In this document: in pieces, positions 1 to 10,849 of the stretch
How the letters are laid out: the number at the start of each line of letters is the position of its first letter
Position numbering within the stretch: the stretch's first letter is position 1
Assembly: GCA_024734555.1 (NCBI GenBank)
Contig: JANPWX010000443.1
Coordinates: 1,656,207-1,720,206 of the forward strand
Direction of reading: 5' to 3'
Origin: Trochalopteron elliotii
Taxonomy: Eukaryota > Chordata > Aves > Passeriformes > Leiothrichidae
DNA length: 64,000 nucleotides
The notes under the pieces: generated by a model
Seen by the model: only the letters and a program-made list of their open reading frames with translations
Told to the model about the DNA's origin: nothing
Database searches by the model: none
Program-made: the position numbers and the translations under genes

Positions 1-3000
1 GGAGAAAAAGCTTTTCAAAGTTGACATTTTGCAAACTTGTGCAGAACTGATAAGAGTCATTTCTCCAGACATTTGGAATTCTGATGGCCTGCAGCAAGAA
101 ATTCAAGAACTTCCCAGAATCCCAGAATGGCTTGGAAGGGACATTAAATCTCATCTCATTGATTGTCCCATGGGCAGGGACACCTTCCCTGGTTGCTCCA
201 AGCCCCAATGTCCAGCCTGGCCTTGGAGACTTCCAGGGATCCAGCCACAGCTTCTCTGGGCACCCTGTGCCAGGGCCTCCCCACCCTCAGAGGGAACAAT
301 TCCTTCCCAATATCCCCTCTCACCTTCCTCTCTTTATCACAGAACTTGCAAAGGTGTTTTATAATGGAAACTTTCCCAGCAGCTTAAACCAGGAATGAGG
401 AGAGTCCTTTTTTTAACACCACAAAGATTTGAAGGATGCACAAATCAATTTTGCTCCCACCCCTTTTCTGTCCCACCTGCATCCCAATGCCCCCAGTAAG
501 GTTTGCCTGTTGATCAGAGTTATTCAGCAAATCACAGACGACAGCCATGTGACTTCTAGGGGCTGATTTCCCTGAAAAAGGATATCCCAGAAAAGCAGGA
601 GCTGAGCTTCTGATTTTTCATGTTTCAATAAACCACTGCATTGGTTTAGCTACAAAAAGAAATTTAATACAAGCAGACCAAACCATCCTTATAATGTTTC
701 ATACACAGTCTACTAAAACTGCAAACTTTTGCAAGACAGAAATATTTTAATGATTATATTAAAAAGCACTTCTCTAGGGAAGCATCTCTTTCTACAGATG
801 TGCTAAATAAGCAACATTTCCTCATATTTGTAAGCAATTGCAGTGAAAGTTCTTTAAAAGATGATCTGCTGGCATTCTGGCTGTAAAACTGGGCTGTGAT
901 CTGCATTCTTTTTTGTGTGTCTTACCCTCTTTTATTGATGTGCAATCGTTGAACTATTTCTACAGGGCTATGGGAAATGATTTGGGATTGCTGCTCAAGC
1001 TAATCATTATTCACATATAAACTGGCCATTTACTGTTTCTCATATCCAATTTTTGAAGAAAATATTGATGATGACACCCGAAATAACTTGGCAAGGCTTT
1101 GAAGAAGCTCTGCAAATCTATTACAGAGATGAATTGCAAAAGTGAGGTGCACTCACTAACCATGCCAAGTGAATGCCAATAAAGTTCAGTTGAGGATTTC
1201 TCAGTTTCAGTCTTTCTAGGAAGTTTGTTAATGTTGTTGTAAGCAAATTCTTGATTTCTGGTTTTTCTCCCTGTGGAATGGAAGGAAACTGAGGTGCTGG
1301 AGTTGTGCAAATGGAAGGAAAAGGTTACTAACCACTCCAAACAGCAGAATTCTCTGTTGAGTTTAGGTAAAAGCTGCCCTAAACCAGCCAGGAGCTGTTT
1401 GAGAACTGTATTAACAGCAAATCAGGGAAAGACAGCAAAAGTCTTGCAATGGCTGTGTGAAAAGCAGCACTGAGGAATTTGGGATATCAGGAAAGAACAG
1501 CAGGGCTGTGAGCCTGAGCAGCAGCAGGAAGGATGCAAGGTGAGTTCAGGCTCACATCTGTACAACCCTGGGCATTTAAAATGTGTCATCACAGATCAGG
1601 TGAGGAGAAGCAAAGCAAATTCAGCCCAGCCTTCCATAAAAACCCAGCTGCCCATTCCCTGCACGCCCAGGAAAATTCCATCTGTTTGGAATTGCTGCTG
1701 CCAGGGTGATCTGCAGGTTGGTGAGGACATCTCCTGATGGGCACTCCTGGAAAAAGGCCCTGAACCTGCTGGCAAAGCCCTCTCAGCTCTGCAGATCCCT
1801 GCACTCACCTCCCTTCCTCCTCTTCACACCCATCCTCCACTGCAAACCTTCAGGAAAAGGCTTCTCACATCCAGGCTCCTCTGGGGGCTGGGCATAAAAC
1901 ACCATTTCACTCATGATGGGGAAGCTTTGGAGTTAAAGGGAAGGATGCTCCTGGGCAGAGGGGGAAATTTCAGTGCTAAAATGTGGAATGTCTGCAAGGC
2001 AGTGCTTGTAACCTGCCTCACCCTGTGATCAGCCAGGAGCTCCCCTGCTGCTTCACTCAATACCTGCACACAAACAAGAGTTATGTTCTCTCTTTCCTAC
2101 ACTTTGGGTGGGGGGGGAATACCCATTTCTATTTTTAAAACCTGAAAATGCCTCAATGCATTAACACTGTTCTGTACGAAAAGCAAAGACTGTCTAAAGA
2201 TTCAGAAAAACAAAGGACTGGACAAAGGTAAACAGTTGTGATGTCTTTGGTTATGAAACAGCAGCTAAATGGTTAAATTTTTATAATTTCTTAAGCCATT
2301 TTACCACATTTATGACTTAATTTGCCTTGTACAGACACAGCAAAAGCTCCTGTTTTCCTTCTCCTGATATTTTCTTTTATTTTCTTAGGGCTTTGCCATT
2401 AAATCTGCTTTAATCCTTGCAGATAAATCTTCAGGTTTTCAATTTTTTTTTCTCTCTGAAGACTTCAGCAGTCTTAAGCCTTTATATTTCATTGTGTTTA
2501 AATATTTTAGACAATGTGGAGCCCTATTTATAAATGGATATCATTAAGATTAGGCTCTAATAAGTGCTAATCTTTCCCTCCAACCAGGCAGATAAGGCCT
2601 ATGTTCAACCTGAATGGCTTAAAACAAGTTCATTTTTTTTTATCCTCATAAAGTGAAGAAATAAAACACTACCCAGCAGCTGTATTCACTGGAAACACTG
2701 GAGATAATCCTTCCATTTATTACTGCAAAGTGCTTTTCCTTGGAGGCTTCAGCCTGCTTTACCTTCAGATGTGCAGGCTGCAGGTCACAGAGCCTGAAAC
2801 GTGGTAATGAAACCTGAAAATCACCTGGCCTCACAAAACACTTCCAACTTGGCTCCAATTCTGGGTACTTTTGGTTGAGTTTTGGGTCAAGCAGGGCCAA
2901 TAAAGGCACTGTGTGTTTTTATTTCAAGGCACAAATTAATGGCCTGGTCTGCACTGCAGACCTCGAGGTGAACAACATCTCTTTTCATTAGGGGAACTCT

Positions 3001-5780
3001 GATGCTTGGAGGTGTTGAGTTCATTTCTGCCTGTGCTTGGCTGAGCCCAAGGTTTGTGATCAAACCAGGAGCTCTGGCTGAGCAAGGAAATCTGGTTTTT
3101 TTTATGAAGGATGCTGAAAAATTACTGAACAGGGCAATTTCATCTATTGTTCTGGGAAGTGTGAAGGAAAAATTTGGCAGTAAATCAGACCCTGCTTGAA
3201 TTTTGCTCCCCAATGGACTTAACCAGCCCTCTCCTATCAAGCAAAAGGGATGAGGCTGTCCAGGGTTTCCCCTGTATTTAAACTGTTTTAATACTCCAGA
3301 CCATCTTAAATGGAATCTGATGTGACTAAAGGTAAAATATCTTCATCTGATTGGTAGCTGTCATTCCATGACTGCCTCCACAGCCAAAAACAGGGGAAGA
3401 AGAGGGAAAACAAGGTTCTTGCTGTATGGGCAAAATGGAGCAAATAATTCACAACTAATAAGTAACACAGTCTCCTCCTGAGGACTAAAAATACCCTGCT
3501 TTTATTGCAAATGTATTTATTGAAAGTCATCAGGTAAGTAAAATGATGTTACTTCTATTTCTTGCCTGGTCATAAGAACAAGCAGTTCCAGAGCAAATTT
3601 AAAGTTCATTTCCTGCAGATCCTGGTTTATGAGATTTCAAAACTGGCCTTTGGTAAATGGCCATGAAAGTGGAATTTGAGCTGCACCAAAGTTTGTGGAA
3701 AGTGATCAAAGGCAGCTTGTGAAAAAATTAAACTATATCTCCTGACCATCTTTCATTTCCAGTATTAATGTAACTCACAGCCCTGCAACCTCAGAAATTT
3801 TGATCTGGAACCTCAACTAAAGCCTGAAACAAATGTAAGGGATTGAAAATCAAAGTAGGGATGTGGGCTGGTGCAAGCCCCTAAAACCCACTCTTGGTCA
3901 GTCCCTCAGTCACCTCTGAGCTCAGGAGTTCTTTCTAACAGTGCCTGTAAATACAGAGCTTCAAAAAAACAGTTAAAAATATTTTCATATGGATGAAAAG
4001 CCTCACAAAGTTAATAAATCTGGTTCATTTTTGTCAGGAGCAGTATGAGAACAAAGGAAGAGAATGGCAACAGGAACACAGAAGGTTTATAACTTATAGC
4101 ACAACTCCACCAGAAGGATCTGAGTTGAATTTCAGTTTTTATTTTCCTTATAAACTTTACCTTCCAATAAAAGTGACTCTGGGAGAAATCAGGCAAGCAC
4201 TGACTTCTTTGTGTGATCTACATTTGTGAAAGCTGATTGCAACAATAGGGAATTAAGTTTAACAAAATCAGATCTTGGTAAACAAAACCAAAAATACAAC
4301 TGAGCCTCGGAGGAGACACATAAAATGGCTGAAAGTTAAATAATCTAATTACAAATATGATGATGTAGAGAATGCCAGCAGCAAATCTTGCATTAGTTCA
4401 CCTCTCATGCATGTAAATGTAAGGGGACAAACCTCAACCAAACAGGCTCTTGATGCTCTTCCAGCTGAAATACTCAATCCAAAGCTCACAAAGTCAGTGT
4501 GAATCATTTAAGTTTTGGATCCTGAATGCCAATTTTTCTGCAGGAAATTATCTTACATCTAAAATCGCATTTTTCCTAGCGGAAACTTTATAATTAAAAG
4601 TAGTTTTGAGTATTGTACCATAATTTATGTAGAATGGTGTATTGCTTCTACCTTCTTGGAAAATAATAGATAAGTATCCCATGTACAATGGGATGCCTTT
4701 CAGTAAGGCATTATTATAGAATATTAAAAACTGTATTCATCTGGCTACTAAGAACATGATTTTCCTACAGGGAAGAACATGTTATAATGCTCCAAAACAA
4801 TACTCCAGGTAAGGTCCAGAATACAAAATATTTTCAGGTTGATTACACATTATGCAAACTACTTGAGTTCCTTCTCAAGATCAAAAAATCCATAAATCCA
4901 TAAGTGTTTCCACAGGCTCTCCACTCAAATTGCCTGTCAGGGTAAAAAAAATCTTGAAAACTGTGCTGTAACCAGGATGATGAAGGAAAATTACAGCCAG
5001 ACAGATTATATAGTGAAGAAAAACGGTGTAAGTTATTGTGTGCCTCCTAGCCTGAATACATATGGGACAAATGCAAATTTGCCAAATGAAATACAGCTTA
5101 GAGTGCATAAATTTCAAACAGATAATACTTTGTCCTTATTAAATCTAGGCTTGGATCACGGAGTGCTTTTTTTCTCGAAACTCCAGCTTTTCTGTGGAGG
5201 CTGTTTATCCTCTAAAGGGGCATCAATTATAAATAATGGTCAGGCCACCAAAATTGGAAGGACAAGGCTGGAAGCAAATAAACTGCAACAATCTAACTGA
5301 TAAAAACCTGAATAATTGCCATGCACTCCAGGTATCCTTTGAGGGGGTGGCGTGAGGATTATCATTTATTGGCAGAGACATAAATACCTGGTCTGGAAGA
5401 GCAGAGTTGTGATGCATGGATCCACAACTGCACAAATCTACAGGGTGGGCATAAATAGAGCTTTTGTGAAAAATTAAACATCGCAAGGATGTTTAGCTGT
5501 GTGGGTCCTGAGCACTGACTAAAGGTTAGCGTGGATAATGGGATAACTTATATTAAAAAAAGCCATTTGAAGCCTCCTTGCGCTCAGAGAGGTTGATTTA
5601 GATTTTAGCTACTGAAAGCACGGCACTAAATGAGCAGGAAGAACAGATCGCTTCCTCCAAGAGTGGTGAATAAATAATACATTTAAATGAAACCATAGAA
5701 AAACCTGGATTCAAAGACAAACCGGGGGCCGTTTGGAGAAGTTCGCGAATAAAGGTCGGAATGAGATGGGAGGGGCCTCA
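1..5780. other. 5' flanking DNA, no gene supported
   Basis: AT-rich spacer with scattered chance frames on both strands. None has splice sites, codon character or length that would support a gene; the longest (minus strand, 2887-3240) has no recognisable family. It contains one CR1 fragment near its start. I looked for exons of genes that flank ZBBX in other vertebrates (serpin or WD-repeat type) and saw none. Confidence 0.5.
113..330 (-). mobile_element. CR1 LINE 3' fragment
   Basis: Reads as the reverse complement of the 3' end of an avian CR1 element: the 'CCCAGAATGG', 'TGGAAGGGACATTAAA', 'GGGCAGGGACACCTTCC', 'CTCCAAGCCCCAATGTCCA' and 'CTTCTCTGGGCACCCTGTGCC' blocks appear in the canonical order. 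The copy is diverged and 5'-truncated, as CR1 usually is. It carries no reverse transcriptase coding. Confidence 0.85.
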
Positions 5781-5794
5781 TTAAAAGTAGGGAA

Positions 5795-6090
5795 AGGGAC
5801 TTTTTAAAAGGGCTCATTAAAAGGAGTGACACGACAAGGGGCAATGGTTTTAAATTGATGGAAGGCAGGTTTAGATTAGGAAGGAATTGTTCCCTGTGAG
5901 GGTGAGGAGGGCCTGGCACAGGGTGCCCAGAGAAGCTGTGGCTGCCCCTGGAACCCTGGAAGTCTCCAAGGCCAGGCTGGGCGGGGCTGGGCGCAACAAG
6001 TGGAACGTGTCCCCGCCATGGCAGCGGTGGCCCTGGACGATCTTTAATGTCCCTTCCAAACCCGGACTATTCCGCGGTTCTGTGATAAGC
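5795..6090 (+). mobile_element. CR1 LINE 3' fragment abutting the CpG island
   Basis: Sense-orientation CR1 tail. The block around 'AATGGTTTTAAATTGATGG' and 'GGCAGGTTTAGATTAGG' leads into 'CACAGGGTGCCCAGAGAAGC' and 'CTGGAAGTCTCCAAGGCC', ending in the degraded terminal 'TTCCAAACC...TGTGAT' motif. It is richer in CpG than the other CR1 copies here and forms the upstream edge of the promoter-like island. Confidence 0.8.
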
Positions 6091-6169
6091 GAAGCTCTGC
6101 CCTCAGCCGTGCTCCGCGCCCCCGGCACTGAATCACCTCTCCCCTCGGCCCTCCCTCCCCCGGCGGCGC

Positions 6170-6174
6170 CCAAT
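6170..6174 (+). promoter_or_regulatory. CCAAT box
   Basis: CCAAT on the + strand within the CpG island, 12 bases upstream of the X-box. This is typical spacing for a TATA-less promoter. Inferred from motif and context only. Confidence 0.4.
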
Positions 6175-6186
6175 GGTCGCTCCCGC

Positions 6187-6200
6187 GCTGCCATGGCAAC
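6187..6200 (+). promoter_or_regulatory. X-box, candidate RFX binding site
   Basis: GCTGCC-AT-GGCAAC. The RFX consensus is GTNRCC, a 0-3 base spacer, then RGYAAC; the right half is perfect and the left half has a single mismatch (second base). RFX factors drive cilium genes, and ZBBX is a gene of multiciliated cells, so the site supports this island as the ZBBX promoter. The site is a near-palindrome, so strand is nominal. Confidence 0.6.
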
Positions 6201-6263
6201 GGCGCGGCGCTCAGGGACCGAGGGGTGACTGCCACAGGGACCGGGATCGGCACAGGGACAGTC

Positions 6264-6745
6264 CCTGCCGGGGTCAGCCCTCGGCTCCCCCTCAGCTCCG
6301 GCCGGGGTGAGCCCTCGGCTCCCCCTCAGCTCCGGCCGGGGTGAGCCCTCGGCTCCCCCTCAGCTCCGGCCGGGGTGAGCCCTCAGTTCCTCCTCAGCTC
6401 CGGCCGGGGTGAGCCCTCAGATCCCCCTCAGCTCCGGCCGGGGTGAGCCCTCAGATCCCCCTCAGCACCGGCCGGGGTGAGCCCTCAGATCCCCCTCAGC
6501 ACCGGCCGGGGTGAGGCCTCAGTTCCTCCTCAGCACCGGCCGGGGTGAGCCCTCAGATCCCCCTCAGCACCGGCCGGGGTGAGCCCTCGGCTCCCCCTCA
6601 GCACCGGCCGGGGTCAGCCCTCGGCTCCCCCTCAGCTCCGGCCGGGGTCAGCCCTCGGCTCCCCCTCAGCTCCGGCCGGGGTGAGCCCTCAGATCCCCCT
6701 CAGCTCCGGCCGGGGTGAGCCCTCGGCTCCCCCTCGGCGCTCCCT
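6264..6745 (+). repeat. 34-bp GC-rich minisatellite, about 14 copies
   Basis: Tandem unit of 34 bases built from CAGCTCCGGCCGGGGTGAGC plus a CCTCGGCTCCCCCT stretch. Units start at about 6301, 6335, 6369, 6403 and so on without length change. Two variable sites define sub-families: CTCCGG versus CACCGG, and CTCGGCTCC versus CTCAGATCC or CTCAGTTCC. The period is not a multiple of three, so the open frame crossing it is not a protein repeat. Confidence 0.95.
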
Positions 6746-6854
6746 CAGCTCGGGCCGGGGGTCCCTGGCAGTTCCCCACAGGATCCGAGGCTCCCGCCCA
6801 TCAAGCCCGTCCCTGCGCGCAGCCCATGCCCACGGAGGGCTGAGGGTTCCCGGG

Positions 6855-6865
6855 AAGGTGTAAGT
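6855..6865 (+). other. candidate splice donor of a noncoding first exon
   Basis: AAGGT|GTAAGT is a strong 5' splice site at the downstream edge of the CpG island. ZBBX needs at least one 5' untranslated exon between the island and the ATG exon at 10762, and this donor is a candidate end of it. A second candidate, GTAAGA, lies at 7398. Which one is used cannot be told from sequence. Confidence 0.35.
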
Positions 6866-7240
6866 TGTGTAAATGCCCCCAGACTGTGCCCAGCAGCGCC
6901 CTGGCCGCGCATCCGCACAACCGCCCTGTGGCCCTGGCACTGTTCTCTTTATTGCCCCTCTCACGCCTTTCTGGTTTTAGGTTACACTTCCAGGCAGTTC
7001 ATTCTTCCCTGCCCCGCTGACTTTACATCAGGCTTGGAAAGACACCGGTAATGGAAGAAAAACCCGAACAACCCCACTGCTTTACTGTGGGGGGGTTACA
7101 CTTCTATTTCGTGTCTGCCCTTGTGCTCTGCTCTGTTTCCCCAGAGCGGCCGTCGGGACTGAGCACAACCCGCAAACCCTTCCCACATCGGAGCCTGAGA
7201 GGAGCTTTAAAGGCAGGTACTGACTCTGCTGCCATTATCC

Positions 7241-7340
7241 ACCTGTTGTTTATTCCCCTACCTGTTATTTATCACCTTGTCTGTTATTTATAGCCCCACC
7301 TATTATTTATCACCCCGTCTTTTATTTAGCACCCCACCTG
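7241..7340 (+). repeat. 20-bp imperfect tandem repeat, five copies
   Basis: Five successive 20-base units resembling CCTGTTATTTATCACCCCGT, each with a TTATTTA core (the first reads TTGTTTA). It lies just after the CpG island, in what should be the first ZBBX intron. Confidence 0.8.
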
Positions 7341-7399
7341 CTTTTTTTTATTCTCCCTGCTCTGCTCGGGGCAGATCTGCTGCATCTCTCAGCGTGGGT

Positions 7400-10300
7400 A
7401 AGAAGGTTTTTCTCTTGAGAAACATGCATTGTAGATTGGGGGGGCTTGGTTTGAAATTCGGGGGTTTCTTTCTGGGTTTGTTTTGCTTTATTTTGTTTTG
7501 TTTTAGTAGACTGCGTGGAGACGTCTAGACCATCCTGCTCGTGACCTTTGTGTCTGAAGTTATTGACAATACCGCTGAAATTGCAGTTCTTGGTTAAACA
7601 GTTGTAGTGGGATGACTGTGCTTTTTATCTTAACTGCTATAGTTTTTTCCCTAAACTAAAAACTGAATTATTTCAAACCACTACAACAGCAAATATACAG
7701 CCCATTAGAAATAGGTGTTGAGGTTTCAGAGGTACCAAAATGATGCATCTTTCCAAAGTGTGGTGAAGTTGCAAAATGTGGTAAAAGGACTTAGGGAAAG
7801 TGGCATTTAGCTGTTTTCATGTTGTTTTCCTGATCTTACTTTCTGTGTTATGTACTTTCTGTGTATGGTGTTACACTTAGAAAAGGATAATTGGTTTAAA
7901 AATGGAGAGTGGAGTTGGAAGTGGTTGGTGTCACAGATGTTGAGGTGTGGAGAATATGAATTTATTCTGAAAGACACGGATTATTTCAGCACACCTAAAT
8001 TAAGGCTTGTGTGATGTAGTTTTTTTTCTTTCTTATATTTTTAATGTGACTCTTTTTGCTCTTTCTTTAAAGTAGTTAGCATAATGTTAAATATTTGGAA
8101 GAACCAGAAGTCTCAGTCGTTGTAATTAACAGTAAATGGGTGGGGAGTGGTGATAGACAAACTCTTTATTGCACTTGGAATAATTCTTCAAAGGCAATAG
8201 TATGGTTTGAAGTATTGGTAAGTGGATGGAACTTAGTGTAGCATGAAATCCACGTTCATGGTGTTGATAATTGGATGTGAGCTACTGCACAGGCAGTGGG
8301 ATCCCTTTGGATTTTATGGGTTTATTGATGTGAGGAAGCTGTTGGAATTTAGTCTGCCCTGGTTAAACTCTTGTAGTGTGAAATAAACTACACCCATCTT
8401 CAGCTGACTGGAAGTTGTAAACCTGTCCTTAAGTTGATTAGGAAGAGACTCGAGCCAGGCTGGGGTACAGACTATGTGGAATTTGGGTTTCTTTAGCTAT
8501 GCAGTCTTTAGAGTTGACTCAAATTTCGTTTAGTCTGAACAGCAGTTTTTGTTTTGATACTTTGAACTCTCCATCCATTATCAACCCAGAGGAACCTGCT
8601 GGAATGATGAAATTTGAGTTCCAGTGTAGCAGAGGAGCAGGCAGAAAGGATGTGGCTAATTAGCGCTTGATTTATTTATGTTGATGAGTTGCTTTAGTGT
8701 TTGCCTCAGTGGCAAATTGTGTTGCCTATTAGAGAGAAAAGGGATTCATTAAACAAAAAACAGACAGAAAGAGGGAACTCCTCTGTGTATTTAAATTCCA
8801 AATCTGTTTCTGAGAAGTTTGGGATTGCCTTTCCCAGGCAGCCCTGAGGGCCCAGCTCAGGGATATTTCAGGATGCTGTTCAGGCTCTGGGTGTGCATTT
8901 CCCCGTGGGGTTTGTTTAACTTTGACTCTTCTTGTGTTTAACGATTGTTTTTATCCCCCACAGGATTATGCTGCACAATGAATTCCTGTGTTTTCTCAGA
9001 ATAATTCAGGGGGTTGATCACTGTCTGTCTCTATCCCTTGTTATCTACAACTTGATGCTGTTTTTTCCCCCTCCCAGTGTTCCTGAAACTTCATAGGGCT
9101 TTTTATCTCTCTAATATTCTCACACAGCATCTCTGATATTTATCTCAGATATTACCACATTTTTAAGTCATCCCTTTAAATATTTGCTTTCAGTGGAATA
9201 TGTTAAAGTTAACTCGTATAAATGGTATTTTTTTATTAACTACTTTCCCTCCTTGAGCTTGCTCAGCTGTCCTGTGTCATTTTCCTCTGTTTTTACTCTC
9301 AAATGGCTTTTGAGCCACTTCAAATCCAGTGTGTGACCTCCTCCTGTCCAGCCTTGCCAAGAGAAAAACTTTGCCAAGGGAAAAATTTTCTTCTATTCAA
9401 AATTAACAAAATCTTCTTTTATCTTGGAAATTGATAAAGGAATGACTGTTTTGAAATGATGGTTGAATCGAGTGCTTGGGTTTCCTGGCACAATAAGAAA
9501 TATGTTTTGTGCACAGATCTGATGCTTTGTCAGCGCTGAGATGTTGCATTTTAGGTTCTGTGGCACCAGGGGTTTTAACTTCCCCTTGCCATTGAGGTGT
9601 TTGGCCTCATGTGATGCTGTTTTACACCACAACGACACAGACTCTGAGATTCAGAAGGTTGAAAATGACTCCTTGATTTTTGGGATGTGTCTCCCTTTTA
9701 TACTATCCTACACAGACCAGTTTGATTGGTGACACAAAGGCAAAACTTCTTCAATCACATTGGTCAGACCCAGAGGGACATGCAAGAAGTCCCTCCTAGG
9801 AAGAGGAATGAAAAACAAAGTTACAGTTACAAAAACATTTCTCCTGTTTACAGAAAATTCCCTGGGAAAAGAATTTCAGAAAACCAAGACAGCTCAGGCA
9901 TGGAACCAGGGCTGCACTCATGGGTGGAGATATTTGGACACAATTTCAGGTTTACCTGTAAACAGGCAGTTTTCTATTTGGGATATTTCCAATCTTAATC
10001 TTCTCCTTATCCTTTACTTCCTCCCCAGGAAGGTGAGATCCACAAGCTGCAGAAGAGTTTCCAAGCACCCTGTCAGCTGTGAGTTTCTGGACTGTCAACT
10101 TATGTTTCTTTTTCCATGAGCATCCCAGCAGCAGCAGGAAATACCCAATTTTTGAACTGCAGTTATCCCACAAGGGTCTGGATGTTCACCTTCAATTTAA
10201 ACCCTGTGCTGAATTTGCTTTTTGGAAGAGTATTTTGTTTTACAACCTGGGTTTAAAAAAAATAAAAGTATTTGAAATACCATTGAAGTCTTGAGAGGAG

Positions 10301-10761
10301 GAATTAACTCTGCTCTGTGAGTTATTGTGTTCTTTTGTATCAATTTGTCTGTGACAGAAGGAATTTATCTTTCCAAATCAGATCAGATGGTTTGACATCA
10401 TAGCCATTGGTACAATTTTCCCCTTCTTGGTGCTTTCTATGGGTTTGGTTCAAGAAAGCTGTGTTTGAGTTAGTATTAATCTGCTTGCACTGAACTTTAG
10501 GGAATTGCCCAAATGAAACAGACAAGAAAATCTTTTCCCTGGTATCATAAATGTAATAAAAAAGGGTTTTTTCCCAGTTAAATTTAATTTTGAGTTGCTC
10601 TAGGATTTTATTGGCACTTCATATAAACAAGTTTTGTGCTCCATTTCCCTCAATATATGAATATTTTTGGATGTGTAATGAGTTTTTTACTGTTTTAATT
10701 TCAATCAAATTCCCATTTCAACAGGTTCCTAAGTGTAGATCATTGAAATTCTCTTTTTTAG
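7400..10761 (+). other. probable first intron of ZBBX, no coding exon seen
   Basis: AT-rich sequence between the promoter island and the ATG exon. Frames on both strands are short and lack paired splice sites with coding character. Likely intronic if the 6-7 kb island is the promoter. Confidence 0.4.
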
Positions 10762-10849
10762 GAGAAGTTATACTGGGCATCATGAATGTCAGTGATTTTG
10801 TAATTCTCCCAGGCTCAAAAGCTGGAACCTCAGTGAGATTAAAGACAAA
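10762..10849 (+). CDS. ZBBX: ZBBX exon with start codon (coding from 10782)
   Basis: Acceptor TTTTTTAG|GAG at 10761, 20 bases of 5' untranslated sequence, ATG at 10782, then 22 codons plus two bases to the donor AAA|GTAAGT. The peptide begins [20 protein letters not shown], matching the conserved ZBBX N-terminus (xFVxLPxxKxGxSVxLK). The start is chosen because it is the only ATG in frame after the acceptor and fits the family's start. Confidence 0.88.

Larger units (their letters stand above)
5930..6960 (+). promoter_or_regulatory. CpG island, probable ZBBX promoter
   Basis: Roughly 1 kb of GC- and CpG-rich sequence inside AT-rich surroundings, about 4 to 5 kb before the first coding exon of ZBBX. 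It contains a CCAAT box and an RFX-type X-box and then a GC-rich minisatellite. No TATA box is evident, which is usual for such islands. Assignment to ZBBX rests on position, strand of the next gene and the ciliary motif; a divergent transcript toward the left is not excluded. Confidence 0.6.
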
